Of a stretch of DNA of 64,000 bases, positions 8,539-17,112 are shown piece after piece (position 1 is the stretch's first letter; the number at the start of each line of letters is the position of its first letter). Source of the stretch: a virus; the IMG/VR virus record IMGVR_UViG_3300002460_000003, positions 24,042 to 88,041 of that record, one strand, 5' to 3'. Position numbers and translations under genes: made by a program. The notes beneath the pieces are model-generated. The model worked only from the letters and a program-made list of their open reading frames with translations. It searched no databases and was not told the DNA's origin.

Positions 8539-8907
8539 ATGTTAAAACCTACTTTCTTACTAACCAAAAGTATAGAACTAACTGTCTATAGAAAGACACA
8601 GGGTAGTTATGTAAATGGTGATTGGGTTGAGGGAGCTGAAGCTGAGATTATTAGAACAGTTAATATCCAACCACTAAAACCAAATGAAATACTTATGCTA
8701 CCAGAAGCTGAAAGAACACGGCAATGGTGGAAAGTATACTCAGATGAAGACCTTCGTACAGATAAAGAAGGTGCTAGTGGTTACTCTGCTGATGAGTTTA
8801 TTTATCAGGGAGAGCGCTACAAGGTTATGAAAGTTAGTAACTATGAGATGGGTATTTTAAATCATCACAAGGCTCTAGCTACAAGAATTGAGTTAACTCC
8901 AAACTGA
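8539..8907 (+). CDS. Head-tail joining (stopper-like) protein, putative
   Basis: 122 residues, beta-rich, with a Trp-rich centre (ARTRQWWKVYSD-like; the residues are ERTRQWWKVYSDEDL) and YQGERYKVMKV near the C-terminus. That is the usual form of small neck stopper proteins that close the head after packaging. GGAG precedes the ATG. The next gene starts 7 bases after its stop. Confidence 0.55.
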   Translation: MLKPTFLLTKSIELTVYRKTQGSYVNGDWVEGAEAEIIRTVNIQPLKPNEILMLPEAERTRQWWKVYSDEDLRTDKEGASGYSADEFIYQGERYKVMKVSNYEMGILNHHKALATRIELTPN

Positions 8908-8914
8908 GGTGTAT

Positions 8915-9409
8915 ATGGCTTTAGTTGATAAAGGGGGTTATCTAGTTGATGATGCTGTCTGGAAGAAGATGAGAAAGAACCTCGAAAGGGGTAATCATCT
9001 GGCAGCTAAGATTGGTTTCTTTCAAGATTCTACGTATGGTCCTGAGAACGACAACCTAACAGTTGCACAGGTTGCTCAGTGGCAAGAAGAGGGTAACGAT
9101 AAAATTCCAATGCGTCCATTCATCCGAAGTGGGTTTATGGAGAAGGTTCAACAAGAGAAGTGGATAACTCCTCAAGTGCTTGGTTGGATTGATGATATTG
9201 CAATGGGCAAGTCAACGTGGACTGCCATGTATAACAAATTAGGCCCAGTCTTTGTAAAGATGATGCAAGATGAGATTAGAGACTGGAAGATACCAATGAA
9301 CGCCCCACTCACTGTACAACTTAAGGGGTTCAACGATCCTCTTATTGATACAGGTAAGATGTTAGATAGTGTTGATTATCTATTAGGTCGTAAGTCTGGA
9401 GGACAGTAG
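8915..9409 (+). CDS. Neck/tail completion protein, putative
   Basis: 164 residues. The ATG at 8915 is preferred over the GTG at 8909 because GAGGT at 8906-8910 fits it as Shine-Dalgarno. The segment KIPMRPFIRSGF, then a long helix, then LIDTGKMLDSVDYLL is typical of HK97 gp10-like/Mu gpG-like neck proteins. It probably completes the tail-proximal neck ring. The stop overlaps the GTG start of the next gene. Confidence 0.6.
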   Translation: MALVDKGGYLVDDAVWKKMRKNLERGNHLAAKIGFFQDSTYGPENDNLTVAQVAQWQEEGNDKIPMRPFIRSGFMEKVQQEKWITPQVLGWIDDIAMGKSTWTAMYNKLGPVFVKMMQDEIRDWKIPMNAPLTVQLKGFNDPLIDTGKMLDSVDYLLGRKSGGQ

Positions 9410-9960
9410 TGTCTATATACTCAGATGTAAGAACTGCTGTTAGGTCAGGAGTATTAAAGGTCTTTGAAGGTAATGTCCCAGCAGTCGAGGTTATCTACTC
9501 ACACCTTAACGGTAATGAACCAGCTAATCCTTACGTTGTAGTTCAGATTGTAAATGTACAACAAAAGGGTAGAGTCCAGACAGCTACATTCACCGATGAT
9601 GGTGATGAATTTGGATTAAATAAGAACCTCTGGTTTAAGACCCATTATGAAGTCATGGTTCAGTTTAGCTTTTGTGGATCAACTGCTGGTGACTTAGCTT
9701 TTGAATTTAATAATGCAATCCTAAACAATATAGTGATAATAGAAGAATTCCAAAAAAGTAAACTATCACCTATTAGGAAAAGTCTTCTAAGACGAGCACC
9801 AATGCTACGTGACACACAGTGGATTGAATATCAAAACATGGATGTGACATTTAGTTATGCCGTACAAACCATTCAGCCGATTGATTGGGTGGAAAAGGTT
9901 GTATTGGTTGATGAAGTATCTGGTGAGATTTTCACCATCCCTGAAACACCTATTCCATAA
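9409..9960 (+). CDS. Neck terminator/tail terminator, gp12-like
   Basis: 183 residues, GTG start at 9409 overlapping the previous stop with GGAGG just upstream. The central segment NPYVVVQIVNVQQKGRV and the hydrophobic QTIQPIDWVEKV resemble the phage neck terminator gp12-like (LIC12616) family. That family caps the tail tube and sheath at the neck. Its place immediately before the sheath gene supports this. Confidence 0.65.
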   Translation: MSIYSDVRTAVRSGVLKVFEGNVPAVEVIYSHLNGNEPANPYVVVQIVNVQQKGRVQTATFTDDGDEFGLNKNLWFKTHYEVMVQFSFCGSTAGDLAFEFNNAILNNIVIIEEFQKSKLSPIRKSLLRRAPMLRDTQWIEYQNMDVTFSYAVQTIQPIDWVEKVVLVDEVSGEIFTIPETPIP

Positions 9961-9991
9961 ACAAAATAAGCTAATAAAAGAGGATACTCAA

Positions 9992-11287
9992 TTGGCCGAA
10001 TTAGACCAGATTGTACAAATTTTTATCACACGCGAAACGGCACAGATTGATACTGCCAGTTTCGACATCCCCGCTGTCCTTGCAACCTTTACCAACTTCT
10101 CAGAGCGTACCCGTACCTATACTAGCATTACTGGTGTTGCTGATGACTTCCCTTCAACTAGTAATGTTTACAAGATGGCATCTGCCCTGTTTGGTCAGAC
10201 ACTAAAGCCAACTAGCATTGTTGTTGGTCGTCGTCAAGTAGATGGTGTTGCTGGTTCAGTAGCCACTGTAGCCAATAGCACAACCTATACTGTAACCATT
10301 AATGGTACTATCTTTACTTTCACATCCGATGTTGATGCTACTGCTGTAGAGATTGTTGCTGGCCTTAAAGCTGCATATGACCTTGCTCCTATTTCAGGTA
10401 TCACTTTCGTTGATAACCTTGACGGTACTTTTGATGTATCCGTAGTCACTCCCGGTACTGCTTGGTCAATCGTAGCCTCTACTAATCTGACTCTGGTGAA
10501 TGATACTCCAACTGAGACTTGGACTGAAGCTCTTGAAGCAGTAGAAGACAGCAACAGCGTTTGGTATGCCCTAACTTGTGAATCACACGTTAAAGCAGAT
10601 ATCCTTGAACTGGCTGCTGCTATTCAGGCACGCCGTAAGATTTATGGTACATCTACTCAAGACACCGATGTCCCTACTGCTGCAATTACTGATGTTGCTA
10701 CTGCTCTTTCTGATGCAAACTATGATCGTACATTTATTGTATATCTACCAACCGCTGATGCTGACTATCCAGAGTGTGCTTGGATTGGTAGCCAACTTCC
10801 TGAAGTACCTGGTTCTAACACTTGGAACTTTAAATCAGTAAGTGGCCCAACTGTTAGTTCCCTGACTGATACTCAACGGGTTAACCTCCGTAGCAAGAAT
10901 TGCAATATGTACACTCGCGTAGCTGGTGTAGAAATCTTCCAAGATGGTGTTGTCTCTAGCTCAGAGTTCATTGACGTGATGATCTTTATTGACTGGGTAT
11001 ATGCCCGTCTACAAGAGGCCATCTTCTTCCGTCTAATCAATAGCAAGAAGATTCCATATACTCGTGTTGGTGCCACTATCATTGAAAACGAGATTCGTAC
11101 TGTACTCACCCAAGGTGTTACTAACGGTGGTATTGCACCTAATCCTGCCTTCACAGTAGAAGCTCCAGACCCATTGGCAATTTCCCCCACCCTCCGTGCT
11201 CAACGTACTATGGGTGATTTCCTGTTCAACTTCCGCTTGGCTGGTGCTGTGCATAAGGTTGTTGTTCGTGGCGTGGCTGGGGTTTAA
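9992..11287 (+). CDS. Tail sheath protein (DUF3383 family)
   Basis: 431 residues. The start is TTG at 9992, with AAGAGGA 8 bases upstream; the reading frame further upstream is shadow of the preceding gene. The N-terminal MAELDQIVQIFITRET and the body resemble DUF3383 contractile sheath subunits. The sheath surrounds the tube and drives injection, so this gene defines the phage as a myovirus. A long beta-rich insertion (about residues 90-170) probably forms an outer sheath domain. C-ending codons suggest high expression. Confidence 0.88.
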   Translation: MAELDQIVQIFITRETAQIDTASFDIPAVLATFTNFSERTRTYTSITGVADDFPSTSNVYKMASALFGQTLKPTSIVVGRRQVDGVAGSVATVANSTTYTVTINGTIFTFTSDVDATAVEIVAGLKAAYDLAPISGITFVDNLDGTFDVSVVTPGTAWSIVASTNLTLVNDTPTETWTEALEAVEDSNSVWYALTCESHVKADILELAAAIQARRKIYGTSTQDTDVPTAAITDVATALSDANYDRTFIVYLPTADADYPECAWIGSQLPEVPGSNTWNFKSVSGPTVSSLTDTQRVNLRSKNCNMYTRVAGVEIFQDGVVSSSEFIDVMIFIDWVYARLQEAIFFRLINSKKIPYTRVGATIIENEIRTVLTQGVTNGGIAPNPAFTVEAPDPLAISPTLRAQRTMGDFLFNFRLAGAVHKVVVRGVAGV

Positions 11288-11298
11288 GGAGAACTATT

Positions 11299-11823
11299 AT
11301 GGCAACTTCACAAACTCTAAAGTCCTACTCCCCTGAAGACATGACAATCATTCTGTCTAACAGCCAGTTTTCTCATGTTATTACTGGTTATGCAGATGGT
11401 TCGTTTCTGACTATCACTCGGGAAACTCCAGCTTCAACTCTCTACGTTGGTGCTGATCTAAGTAATGCTCGTGTTGTTCGTGCTAACAAAGCATCAACAA
11501 TCACACTGAGCCTTCACCAAGCTTCTGACTCAACTGATGTTCTTTCTCAGCTTCTAGCTAATGATGAAGAAACTCGTGATGAGACTTGGTTGTTCAGTGT
11601 AACTATCAAGGATAACATTGGTCGTAGTGTTTACTACAGCCCACAAGCTTTCATTGGTAATCATCCAGACGCTATGTATAGCACTGGTATTGAGAACCGT
11701 GATTGGGTAATTCAGTGTGTAAGTCTCTCCAACCTACAAGGCGGTAATGGCAAGTTCGATCCTGATACTTTGTCAACCCTTGAAGCTATTGGTGGTACTG
11801 TTGCTGATAAGTGGCGACCATAA
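11299..11823 (+). CDS. Tail tube protein, paralog 1 (DUF3277-like)
   Basis: 174 residues. It starts LKSYSPEDMTIIL and contains TITLSLHQASDSTDVLSQLL, SVTIKDNIGRSVYYS and a final DWVIQC strand, the pattern of DUF3277-like tail tube subunits. It lies next to the sheath and is followed by a terminator, so this copy is likely the abundant tube subunit. Two divergent copies follow. Confidence 0.8.
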   Translation: MATSQTLKSYSPEDMTIILSNSQFSHVITGYADGSFLTITRETPASTLYVGADLSNARVVRANKASTITLSLHQASDSTDVLSQLLANDEETRDETWLFSVTIKDNIGRSVYYSPQAFIGNHPDAMYSTGIENRDWVIQCVSLSNLQGGNGKFDPDTLSTLEAIGGTVADKWRP

Positions 11824-11839
11824 TAGTTCCTTTGTTTAT

Positions 11840-11867
11840 GGGGCTTGAAATATAGCCCCTATTTTAT
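11840..11867 (+). terminator. Rho-independent terminator after the first tube gene
   Basis: GGGGCT (11840-11845) and AGCCCC (11854-11859) form a 6-bp GC-rich stem with an 8-base loop, followed by TATTTTAT. It would cap the abundant sheath/tube transcript and let lower amounts through to the two downstream paralogs. Confidence 0.75.
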
Positions 11868-11878
11868 AAGGAATTTAT

Positions 11879-12385
11879 ATGTCTAATAGTTTGAATCACT
11901 ATTCACCTGAAGATATCACTGTACTGTTGTTTGGTGTTGTACCACTCACAGGCTTTATCTCAGGTACATTTGTAAACATCTCTAAAGACCTTGCCCCATA
12001 TAGTTCAGCTAGAACTAGTGATGGGCAAGTTGCAAGACTTTATAACAACGATCAAACTTATACTATTACCCTGACGTTACAAAATACGTCAGAAGGTAAT
12101 GAGATATTAAATAAGTTATTGTTGATTGATGAGATTACCCAACGTGGTAAGTTTCCTCTACTAATTAAAGACCAACTAGGTAGTAGCATATTCTTTAGTA
12201 CAACTAGTTGGATTGAAGGTGTCCCAGATGTTGGTTATGGGCCAGACATCTCAGAACGTACATGGAATATCAGAAGCAGTCAAGGTGTTAACTACATTGG
12301 TGGTAATGCTGATGCTAGTTCTCTTATTGATGACCTCTTAAATACTGTAGCCGCTGCTGCACCAATCTTAGAGGGACTTTTCTAA
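11879..12385 (+). CDS. Tail tube-like protein, paralog 2
   Basis: 168 residues. It shares the frame LNHYSPEDITVLL, YTITLTLQNTSEGNEILNKLL and LLIKDQLGSSIFFS with the first tube protein, then a similar TWNIRS strand. It has a hydrophobic Ala-rich C-terminus not present in paralog 1. It may form a special ring at the tube end or baseplate junction; this is inferred. The stop overlaps the ATG of paralog 3. Confidence 0.72.
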   Translation: MSNSLNHYSPEDITVLLFGVVPLTGFISGTFVNISKDLAPYSSARTSDGQVARLYNNDQTYTITLTLQNTSEGNEILNKLLLIDEITQRGKFPLLIKDQLGSSIFFSTTSWIEGVPDVGYGPDISERTWNIRSSQGVNYIGGNADASSLIDDLLNTVAAAAPILEGLF

Positions 12386-12873
12386 TGAGCTTTTCTGTAA
12401 ACACATATAGTCCTACGGATGTAACACTATCCTTTGGTGGTTATGTCCTTACTGGTTGGAACACAATTAATATCCAACGAGTATATGCTGGCATGACTGC
12501 TGTTGATGGTATCAATGGTAAGAACACCAGAGTACGAAATAACAATACAGCGGCAGTCATTAATTTCTCATGCCTACAGTCAGGTGAGTCTAATGACATT
12601 TTATCGCAGATTCACGCACTAGATTTACAAACAGGCTCTGCAAGGATTTCACTTACACTTAAAGATTTATCTGGTTCAAGTATATTTACTTCATCCGAAG
12701 CATATATCCTTCAATATCCAGAAGTGGTGTTTAGTGATTCCTTTGAGTACCGAGTTTGGTCGATACGTTGTAACACAAGTGATGGTTGGATTGTTGGGGG
12801 CAATTTGCGTCCGTCCACGTCACTCTTTGATTCAGCCCTCAGTACCATTTCTGATATTGCGGGTCTTATTTAA
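12385..12873 (+). CDS. Tail tube-like protein, paralog 3
   Basis: 162 residues. It has the same landmarks: VNTYSPTDVTLSF, INFSCLQSGESNDILSQI, ISLTLKDLSGSSIF and VWSIRC. Divergence between the three copies is large but order and spacing of motifs are kept. It starts on a TAATG overlap with paralog 2, so the two are made together. A role as tube initiator or terminator ring is inferred. Confidence 0.72.
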   Translation: MSFSVNTYSPTDVTLSFGGYVLTGWNTINIQRVYAGMTAVDGINGKNTRVRNNNTAAVINFSCLQSGESNDILSQIHALDLQTGSARISLTLKDLSGSSIFTSSEAYILQYPEVVFSDSFEYRVWSIRCNTSDGWIVGGNLRPSTSLFDSALSTISDIAGLI

Positions 12874-12891
12874 ATTCTGAGGAAATTGGTA

Positions 12892-13200
12892 ATGATTTTA
12901 GCACAAGTTGAAAAAGAAGTTGATGGTGAGAACTACATTCTCAAAACATTCCCTGCAATGGTTGGTCTTGGTATTCAACACAAGATGCAAACTGAAGGTA
13001 TGACCCCTGAACTAACTCGTGAAGTTATCTGTAAGGGAGCTTCCAAGGGTAGTATGGATATTGACGCAAAGTCTTTTGATAAGATGTTTGCTGGTCGTTA
13101 TGCTCATATGTTTAAACTCCTTAGTGAGATTATGAAGCATAACTTCGGTGACATGGAAGAAGAAGGCCCAAACGTCGAAAGCGATTCAAGCGAAGAATAA
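12892..13200 (+). CDS. Tail assembly chaperone, short form (G-like)
   Basis: 102 residues. The ATG at 12892 is preferred over TTG 12886 because TGAGGA (12878-12883) is correctly spaced only for the ATG. It lies between tube and tape measure genes, the fixed position of tail assembly chaperones. The C-terminus is acidic (MEEEGPNVESDSSEE). A slippery CCCAAAC near its end allows a longer fusion product. Confidence 0.8.
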   Translation: MILAQVEKEVDGENYILKTFPAMVGLGIQHKMQTEGMTPELTREVICKGASKGSMDIDAKSFDKMFAGRYAHMFKLLSEIMKHNFGDMEEEGPNVESDSSEE

Positions 13201-13442
13201 AAGCTAGTGAGTCGCAAGTACAAACAGCAGAAGTAAAAAGAATAGCAGAGGAGTTTAGTGGAAGCTTTGAAGTAATGCGTTTGTTAATGTATGAACCAAG
13301 GCTCTGCACTTTACATGAACTACAAACAATCTATAGCGTTGAAGATATGTATTTCATGCTAGAGATGATAGATGTACAAGATACACTGAAAGAAGAACAG
13401 AAGAAAGCATCAGCTCCAAAAGCCCAACCAAGGATAAGATAA
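12892..13442 (+). CDS. Tail assembly chaperone, -1 frameshift fusion (GT-like)
   Basis: Ribosomes slipping by -1 on CCCAAAC (13167-13173) leave the short frame and continue from CGT at 13173 to TAA at 13440-13442. The product is 183 residues, of which the last 89 come from the second frame. The extension starts with a strongly basic linker (RRKRFKRRIK), then helical VKRIAEEFSGSFEVMRLLMY and ending KAQPRIR. In lambda the G:GT ratio is set by such slippage and GT binds the tape measure. The second frame has no start of its own near the stop. Confidence 0.82.
13167..13173 (+). promoter_or_regulatory. Slippery heptamer CCCAAAC for -1 frameshifting
   Basis: In the zero frame the site reads GGC CCA AAC, exactly the X XXY YYZ pattern with X=C, Y=A, Z=C. 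After slipping, both tRNAs re-pair on CCC and AAA. The second frame is open from here to 13442. Confidence 0.82.
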
Positions 13443-13445
13443 TTT

Positions 13446-14429
13446 ATGCAAAAATCAGAGTTAGAAGATGATTTTGTCGGGCATGAGTTCGGTGTGGATA
13501 ATCAACTTGTAGTGATAGGTTGGTTTGGTGAGTTAGTGGGTAGTAACAGAAAGTATACAGTCAAATGTAATAAGTGCTCTGGCGATAGTGAACTATATGG
13601 CAATGGTGAATTTCTTATTACTAAGAGTAAAATACTTGACGGTAGGATGCCATGTGGTTGCTCAAAAGCTCCAAAGAGGACTAAAGAGCAATACGAGATT
13701 CTGATAAAAAGAGCTTGCTCGGAAGATAACTATAAGTTCATGGGTTGGGATGGAGAGTTTATTGGTGTAAAGTCAAGGGTGTTAATTGAATGTCCTTGCC
13801 ACAACATCTGTACATCTAAAGTGATTAATGACTTTCTTTCTGGTGGCAGGCGGTGCATAGAAGCTAGGCGAGATAAAGTTAAAAACACTTTACTCCAGTC
13901 TGAAGATGAAGTTATTAAAAGGTTTTTCGACACTGGTGCTTTCCATAAAGAAACAGTTTTTAAAAGAAGCGGTAGAATTGTTCCTTGTGAGAGGTACAGA
14001 GAAGGAGTCAAGCCTTATTGGTTTGTTACCTGTGGTGAATGCAAAGAAAGTTTTGAGACTTTATATAGTACACTTCTTAAAGGTGGAATGTCCTGTGGAT
14101 GCTTTCGACATAAACAAACATTGTCCTACATAAATGGACTGCATGATAAAGAAACTATTGTAGCAATTAAGATAGGCATAACATCCTCCATAATAAATAG
14201 AGAGAAACAACAAGCGCTTGCTTGTATATTTTCAATTAAATCGCTGGGTGTTTGGAAGTTTAGCACTGTCACAGATTGTAAGGCAGCAGAATCTGAGATT
14301 AAAACAACACTTCCTTGTGGGGTTATTAATAAGATTGAAATGAAAGATGGTCATACAGAAACTTTATCCACACTATACATTGATGAAGTTATTAATATTT
14401 ATGAAAAATATGGTGGAATTAAAGTATGA
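13446..14429 (+). CDS. Zinc-binding, GIY-YIG/T5orf172-like protein, probable free-standing homing endonuclease
   Basis: 327 residues of unusual composition for this region. It contains three Cys-rich modules: CNKC...CGC (about 42-75), CPC...C (about 118-137) and CGEC...CGC (about 199-222). Each has a LxxG..CGC-type end and they look like repeated treble-clef DNA-binding units. The C-terminal part has KIGIT...R...Q followed by a W and an AESEIK helix, resembling the T5orf172/MUG113 branch of GIY-YIG nucleases. It is wedged between the tail chaperone and tape measure, normally adjacent genes, so it appears to be a mobile insertion. It overlaps the tape measure start by 4 bases (ATGA). Confidence 0.65.
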   Translation: MQKSELEDDFVGHEFGVDNQLVVIGWFGELVGSNRKYTVKCNKCSGDSELYGNGEFLITKSKILDGRMPCGCSKAPKRTKEQYEILIKRACSEDNYKFMGWDGEFIGVKSRVLIECPCHNICTSKVINDFLSGGRRCIEARRDKVKNTLLQSEDEVIKRFFDTGAFHKETVFKRSGRIVPCERYREGVKPYWFVTCGECKESFETLYSTLLKGGMSCGCFRHKQTLSYINGLHDKETIVAIKIGITSSIINREKQQALACIFSIKSLGVWKFSTVTDCKAAESEIKTTLPCGVINKIEMKDGHTETLSTLYIDEVINIYEKYGGIKV

Positions 14430-16276
14430 CACAAATTTCAAGCTACTATGCTAAGGTTTCCTTGTCTACGGATATGGCTGCGCTTAAGAAGGTAGATAGG
14501 TATTTAAAACTATTAGAAGCTAAACTGGCTAAGTTCCATAAAAAAGGTAAGATTGGTAATGGTGTATTTAATATCAATTTTGCTTTTAATACTAATAGAC
14601 TTCAATTTGAAGTACAGAAAGCTTTCAATGATGTTAGTCGCAGGGTAATTTTTCCTGTAAATAGGTTCCAGATAGACCAGAGTAGACTGACCAGAGATAT
14701 TAATTCATCTATTCGTCAGGCTATGTTGGGCGTAAACAGGAATCTAACATTGAACCCTAGGGTAACACAGCCTAGAGGTGTTACTGGCAGAGCAGCAGCG
14801 TTAGGGCAACCAACTGGAGGTCTTTCAGCTCGTCAAGCTGGTCTTGCTGGTGGGTCTGCTGGAATCTTTAGTCGTTATGGTGGTCCTGCTATTCTTGGTG
14901 GTGCAACTCTTTATGGTGGGTCTGCACTTAATAGAGCTAACCAAGAAATCATTAGCGCTCAATTGACTACACAAGCCGTAGTTGAGGCGCAGGGTTTAAA
15001 GGGAGAAGGACCAGCAGCATTTGAATGGTTGAGAGGACAAGGTAATCGTATTGGTTTTAGTTATCTAGATCAAGCACAAGATTATAACAACTTCCTATCT
15101 AACAGCCTTGGTGCTGGTAGAACACTAGACCAAGCTCAGAACACATATCTTGGCTTTGCTGAGTATGCGAGAGCAATGGGTACATCGCCAGCTCGCCAAA
15201 AGTTAGTAATGAACGCACTATCTCAAATGGAGGCAAAAGGAACTGTCTCTATGGAGGAATTGCGTAGGCAAATGGCTGAATCAATGCCGGGCACTATGTC
15301 GGTATTCGCTGAAGCTTTGCAACGCCAAACAGGTGGAGGATTGCAAGGACAGGAGGCCATGCAAGCGCTTATGGAAGCAGTTCCAGAAGGTAGAGTTAAG
15401 TCTGATATCCTTCCTATTGTTTCTGAAATTCTGAGAGAGAGAGCAAAGCCTAAACTAGACATTGCTATGAAGACTTCTCAAGCTGAACAAGCAAGAGCCG
15501 TTAACCTCCTTACTGACTTCACTAATATTGCATCTAAGGCTGGTCTTGAGGAAGGTTTCTCACGAATCTTTAGAACATTCACAGATGGATTGAGTGAGTC
15601 TTCTGGATTAGTTGAAAGAATGGCTCGCGGATTTAATGAGCTAACAAAACACGCAAGAGACTTACTTCTATTCCCGGAATCTTTTGTAAGAGCATTAGAA
15701 GGGAGAGATAGCGTAATTGCTGATTGGTTAGGTGCTGATGTAAGTGCCCAGCTAGTTAAAGACTGGACAGAGATTAAGAATCTGTTTGGTGATATTATGG
15801 GATTTGAAACTCCATCTTGGCTCCCAACTCTAGAAGCAACAGCCAAAGAGATTGCTGGTATTATGAATCTAGTGGCTGAGTTTCAGCGTTGGAGAGAGGG
15901 AGCATTTCCCACAGTAGTTGCTCAAGATACATCAACCCCTGTTGCTGCTCTAAGTTCATTTGCAAATAATTCTCTTATGAATATTGGTGCTGCTAAGGCT
16001 AGGGGTCAAGCGGTCTATGGTGATCCTACATCTCCTTATTACAAAGACCCTGCTGGCTATGATACACAAATGCGGGAGAAAGCATTAGCTGAAATGCAAC
16101 CAAACAGCACTCAAAATACCATGAGTATTGGTTCTATTAATGTGGAAGTCAATGGGGGTGATTGGGCTGGTGAAAATCCTACTGAGTCCGCTCAACAACT
16201 TGCAGATAAAATTATATATCAAGTTAAAGAGCAACTTCTTGGCGAAGCATGGCAGATGTATCCACAAACCCAATAA
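14426..16276 (+). CDS. Tape measure protein
   Basis: 616 residues. The middle part (about 170-320), with IGFSYLDQAQDYNNFLSNSLGAG, AEYARAMGTSPARQKLVMNALSQM and VSMEELRRQMAESMPGTM, is the classic tape-measure domain. A Gly/Ala-rich hydrophobic stretch (about 145-175) may insert into membrane during ejection. The protein spans the tail tube and sets its length. At 616 residues it suggests a rather short tail. The C-terminal 60 residues are Asn/Gln-rich and end in helices. Confidence 0.9.
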   Translation: MTQISSYYAKVSLSTDMAALKKVDRYLKLLEAKLAKFHKKGKIGNGVFNINFAFNTNRLQFEVQKAFNDVSRRVIFPVNRFQIDQSRLTRDINSSIRQAMLGVNRNLTLNPRVTQPRGVTGRAAALGQPTGGLSARQAGLAGGSAGIFSRYGGPAILGGATLYGGSALNRANQEIISAQLTTQAVVEAQGLKGEGPAAFEWLRGQGNRIGFSYLDQAQDYNNFLSNSLGAGRTLDQAQNTYLGFAEYARAMGTSPARQKLVMNALSQMEAKGTVSMEELRRQMAESMPGTMSVFAEALQRQTGGGLQGQEAMQALMEAVPEGRVKSDILPIVSEILRERAKPKLDIAMKTSQAEQARAVNLLTDFTNIASKAGLEEGFSRIFRTFTDGLSESSGLVERMARGFNELTKHARDLLLFPESFVRALEGRDSVIADWLGADVSAQLVKDWTEIKNLFGDIMGFETPSWLPTLEATAKEIAGIMNLVAEFQRWREGAFPTVVAQDTSTPVAALSSFANNSLMNIGAAKARGQAVYGDPTSPYYKDPAGYDTQMREKALAEMQPNSTQNTMSIGSINVEVNGGDWAGENPTESAQQLADKIIYQVKEQLLGEAWQMYPQTQ

Positions 16277-16285
16277 GGAGGGTCT

Positions 16286-17098
16286 ATGAGTTTAGGCTTA
16301 CACTGGGGCAGCACAGAGCGCCCTGAAGACCCTTCGGGTTTTATTTACTTCGATGTTGTCACTGCATACTCACAAGATTATAAAGGTAAAGTAACTAGTC
16401 ACCCGGTAGACTCTGGGGCTAATATTACAGATCACTTCATTAGAGAGAATCCAACATTCTCTCTTTCTGGTGTTATCTCTGGTGTTGATATCTCCCCAAT
16501 CCCAAGTTTGATTAGAGACTTTCAAGGGTTGCAACCAAACAATGCTAACCCTCAACCTGAACCAATCTCAGTAAATAGTGGTACTTCTGGTCTTTTACAA
16601 TTTCTTCCTGATTCGATTGGTCAGTTTCTAAACCTTGGTAATCCAATTGCTGAACTTGGTAATAATGGTCTTAGGAATGACTTCACAGAAGAAGTTAGGG
16701 ATTCACTCATCGGCATCCTCTCTGGTGTTAAGTATAACCCTAAGACGGATAGGTATGATAGTTTCATCCAAACAGTAGAAATCTATGAGTTTGATGGTTA
16801 TAATATTAAGTCGATTGTCTTTGATCTAGTGTTAACCAACTTTAAGATTAGACAAGATGTCAATACTGGTGATGCACTTTATTTTGATTGCAGTCTAGAA
16901 CAAGTTACATTCGCTACTTTAGAAAAGACAGAACTACCGCAAGATGTTCAGAACGCACTAAAGAAGAAAGTTACACCAACAGCTAAGAAGGGTAAGAAAG
17001 GAAGTACACCTAAAGACTGTGCTGCTGCTCAAGAGGCAGGGGATACTACAGCGCCCGCTACCCCTGCTGAAGACCTTGATCCACTAAGAAAACAATAA
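16286..17098 (+). CDS. Distal tail (Dit)-like baseplate protein
   Basis: 270 residues. The N-terminal half, with FDVVTAYSQDYKGKVTSHPVDSGANITDH and then NPTFSLSGVISGV, is the Dit-like phage tail protein N-terminal domain (DUF6046-like). It is expected to form the hexameric collar joining tail tube and baseplate hub. The last 55 residues are Lys/Thr/Ala/Pro-rich and probably flexible. AAGGAGG precedes the start. Confidence 0.72.
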   Translation: MSLGLHWGSTERPEDPSGFIYFDVVTAYSQDYKGKVTSHPVDSGANITDHFIRENPTFSLSGVISGVDISPIPSLIRDFQGLQPNNANPQPEPISVNSGTSGLLQFLPDSIGQFLNLGNPIAELGNNGLRNDFTEEVRDSLIGILSGVKYNPKTDRYDSFIQTVEIYEFDGYNIKSIVFDLVLTNFKIRQDVNTGDALYFDCSLEQVTFATLEKTELPQDVQNALKKKVTPTAKKGKKGSTPKDCAAAQEAGDTTAPATPAEDLDPLRKQ

Positions 17099-17112
17099 GG
17101 AAGGAGATACAA

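Noticed and set aside
9857-9991. 45-residue extension of the sheath protein to an upstream ATG
   Set aside because: It overlaps the neck terminator gene, lacks a ribosome site and is not like sheath N-termini; the TTG at 9992 has a good Shine-Dalgarno.
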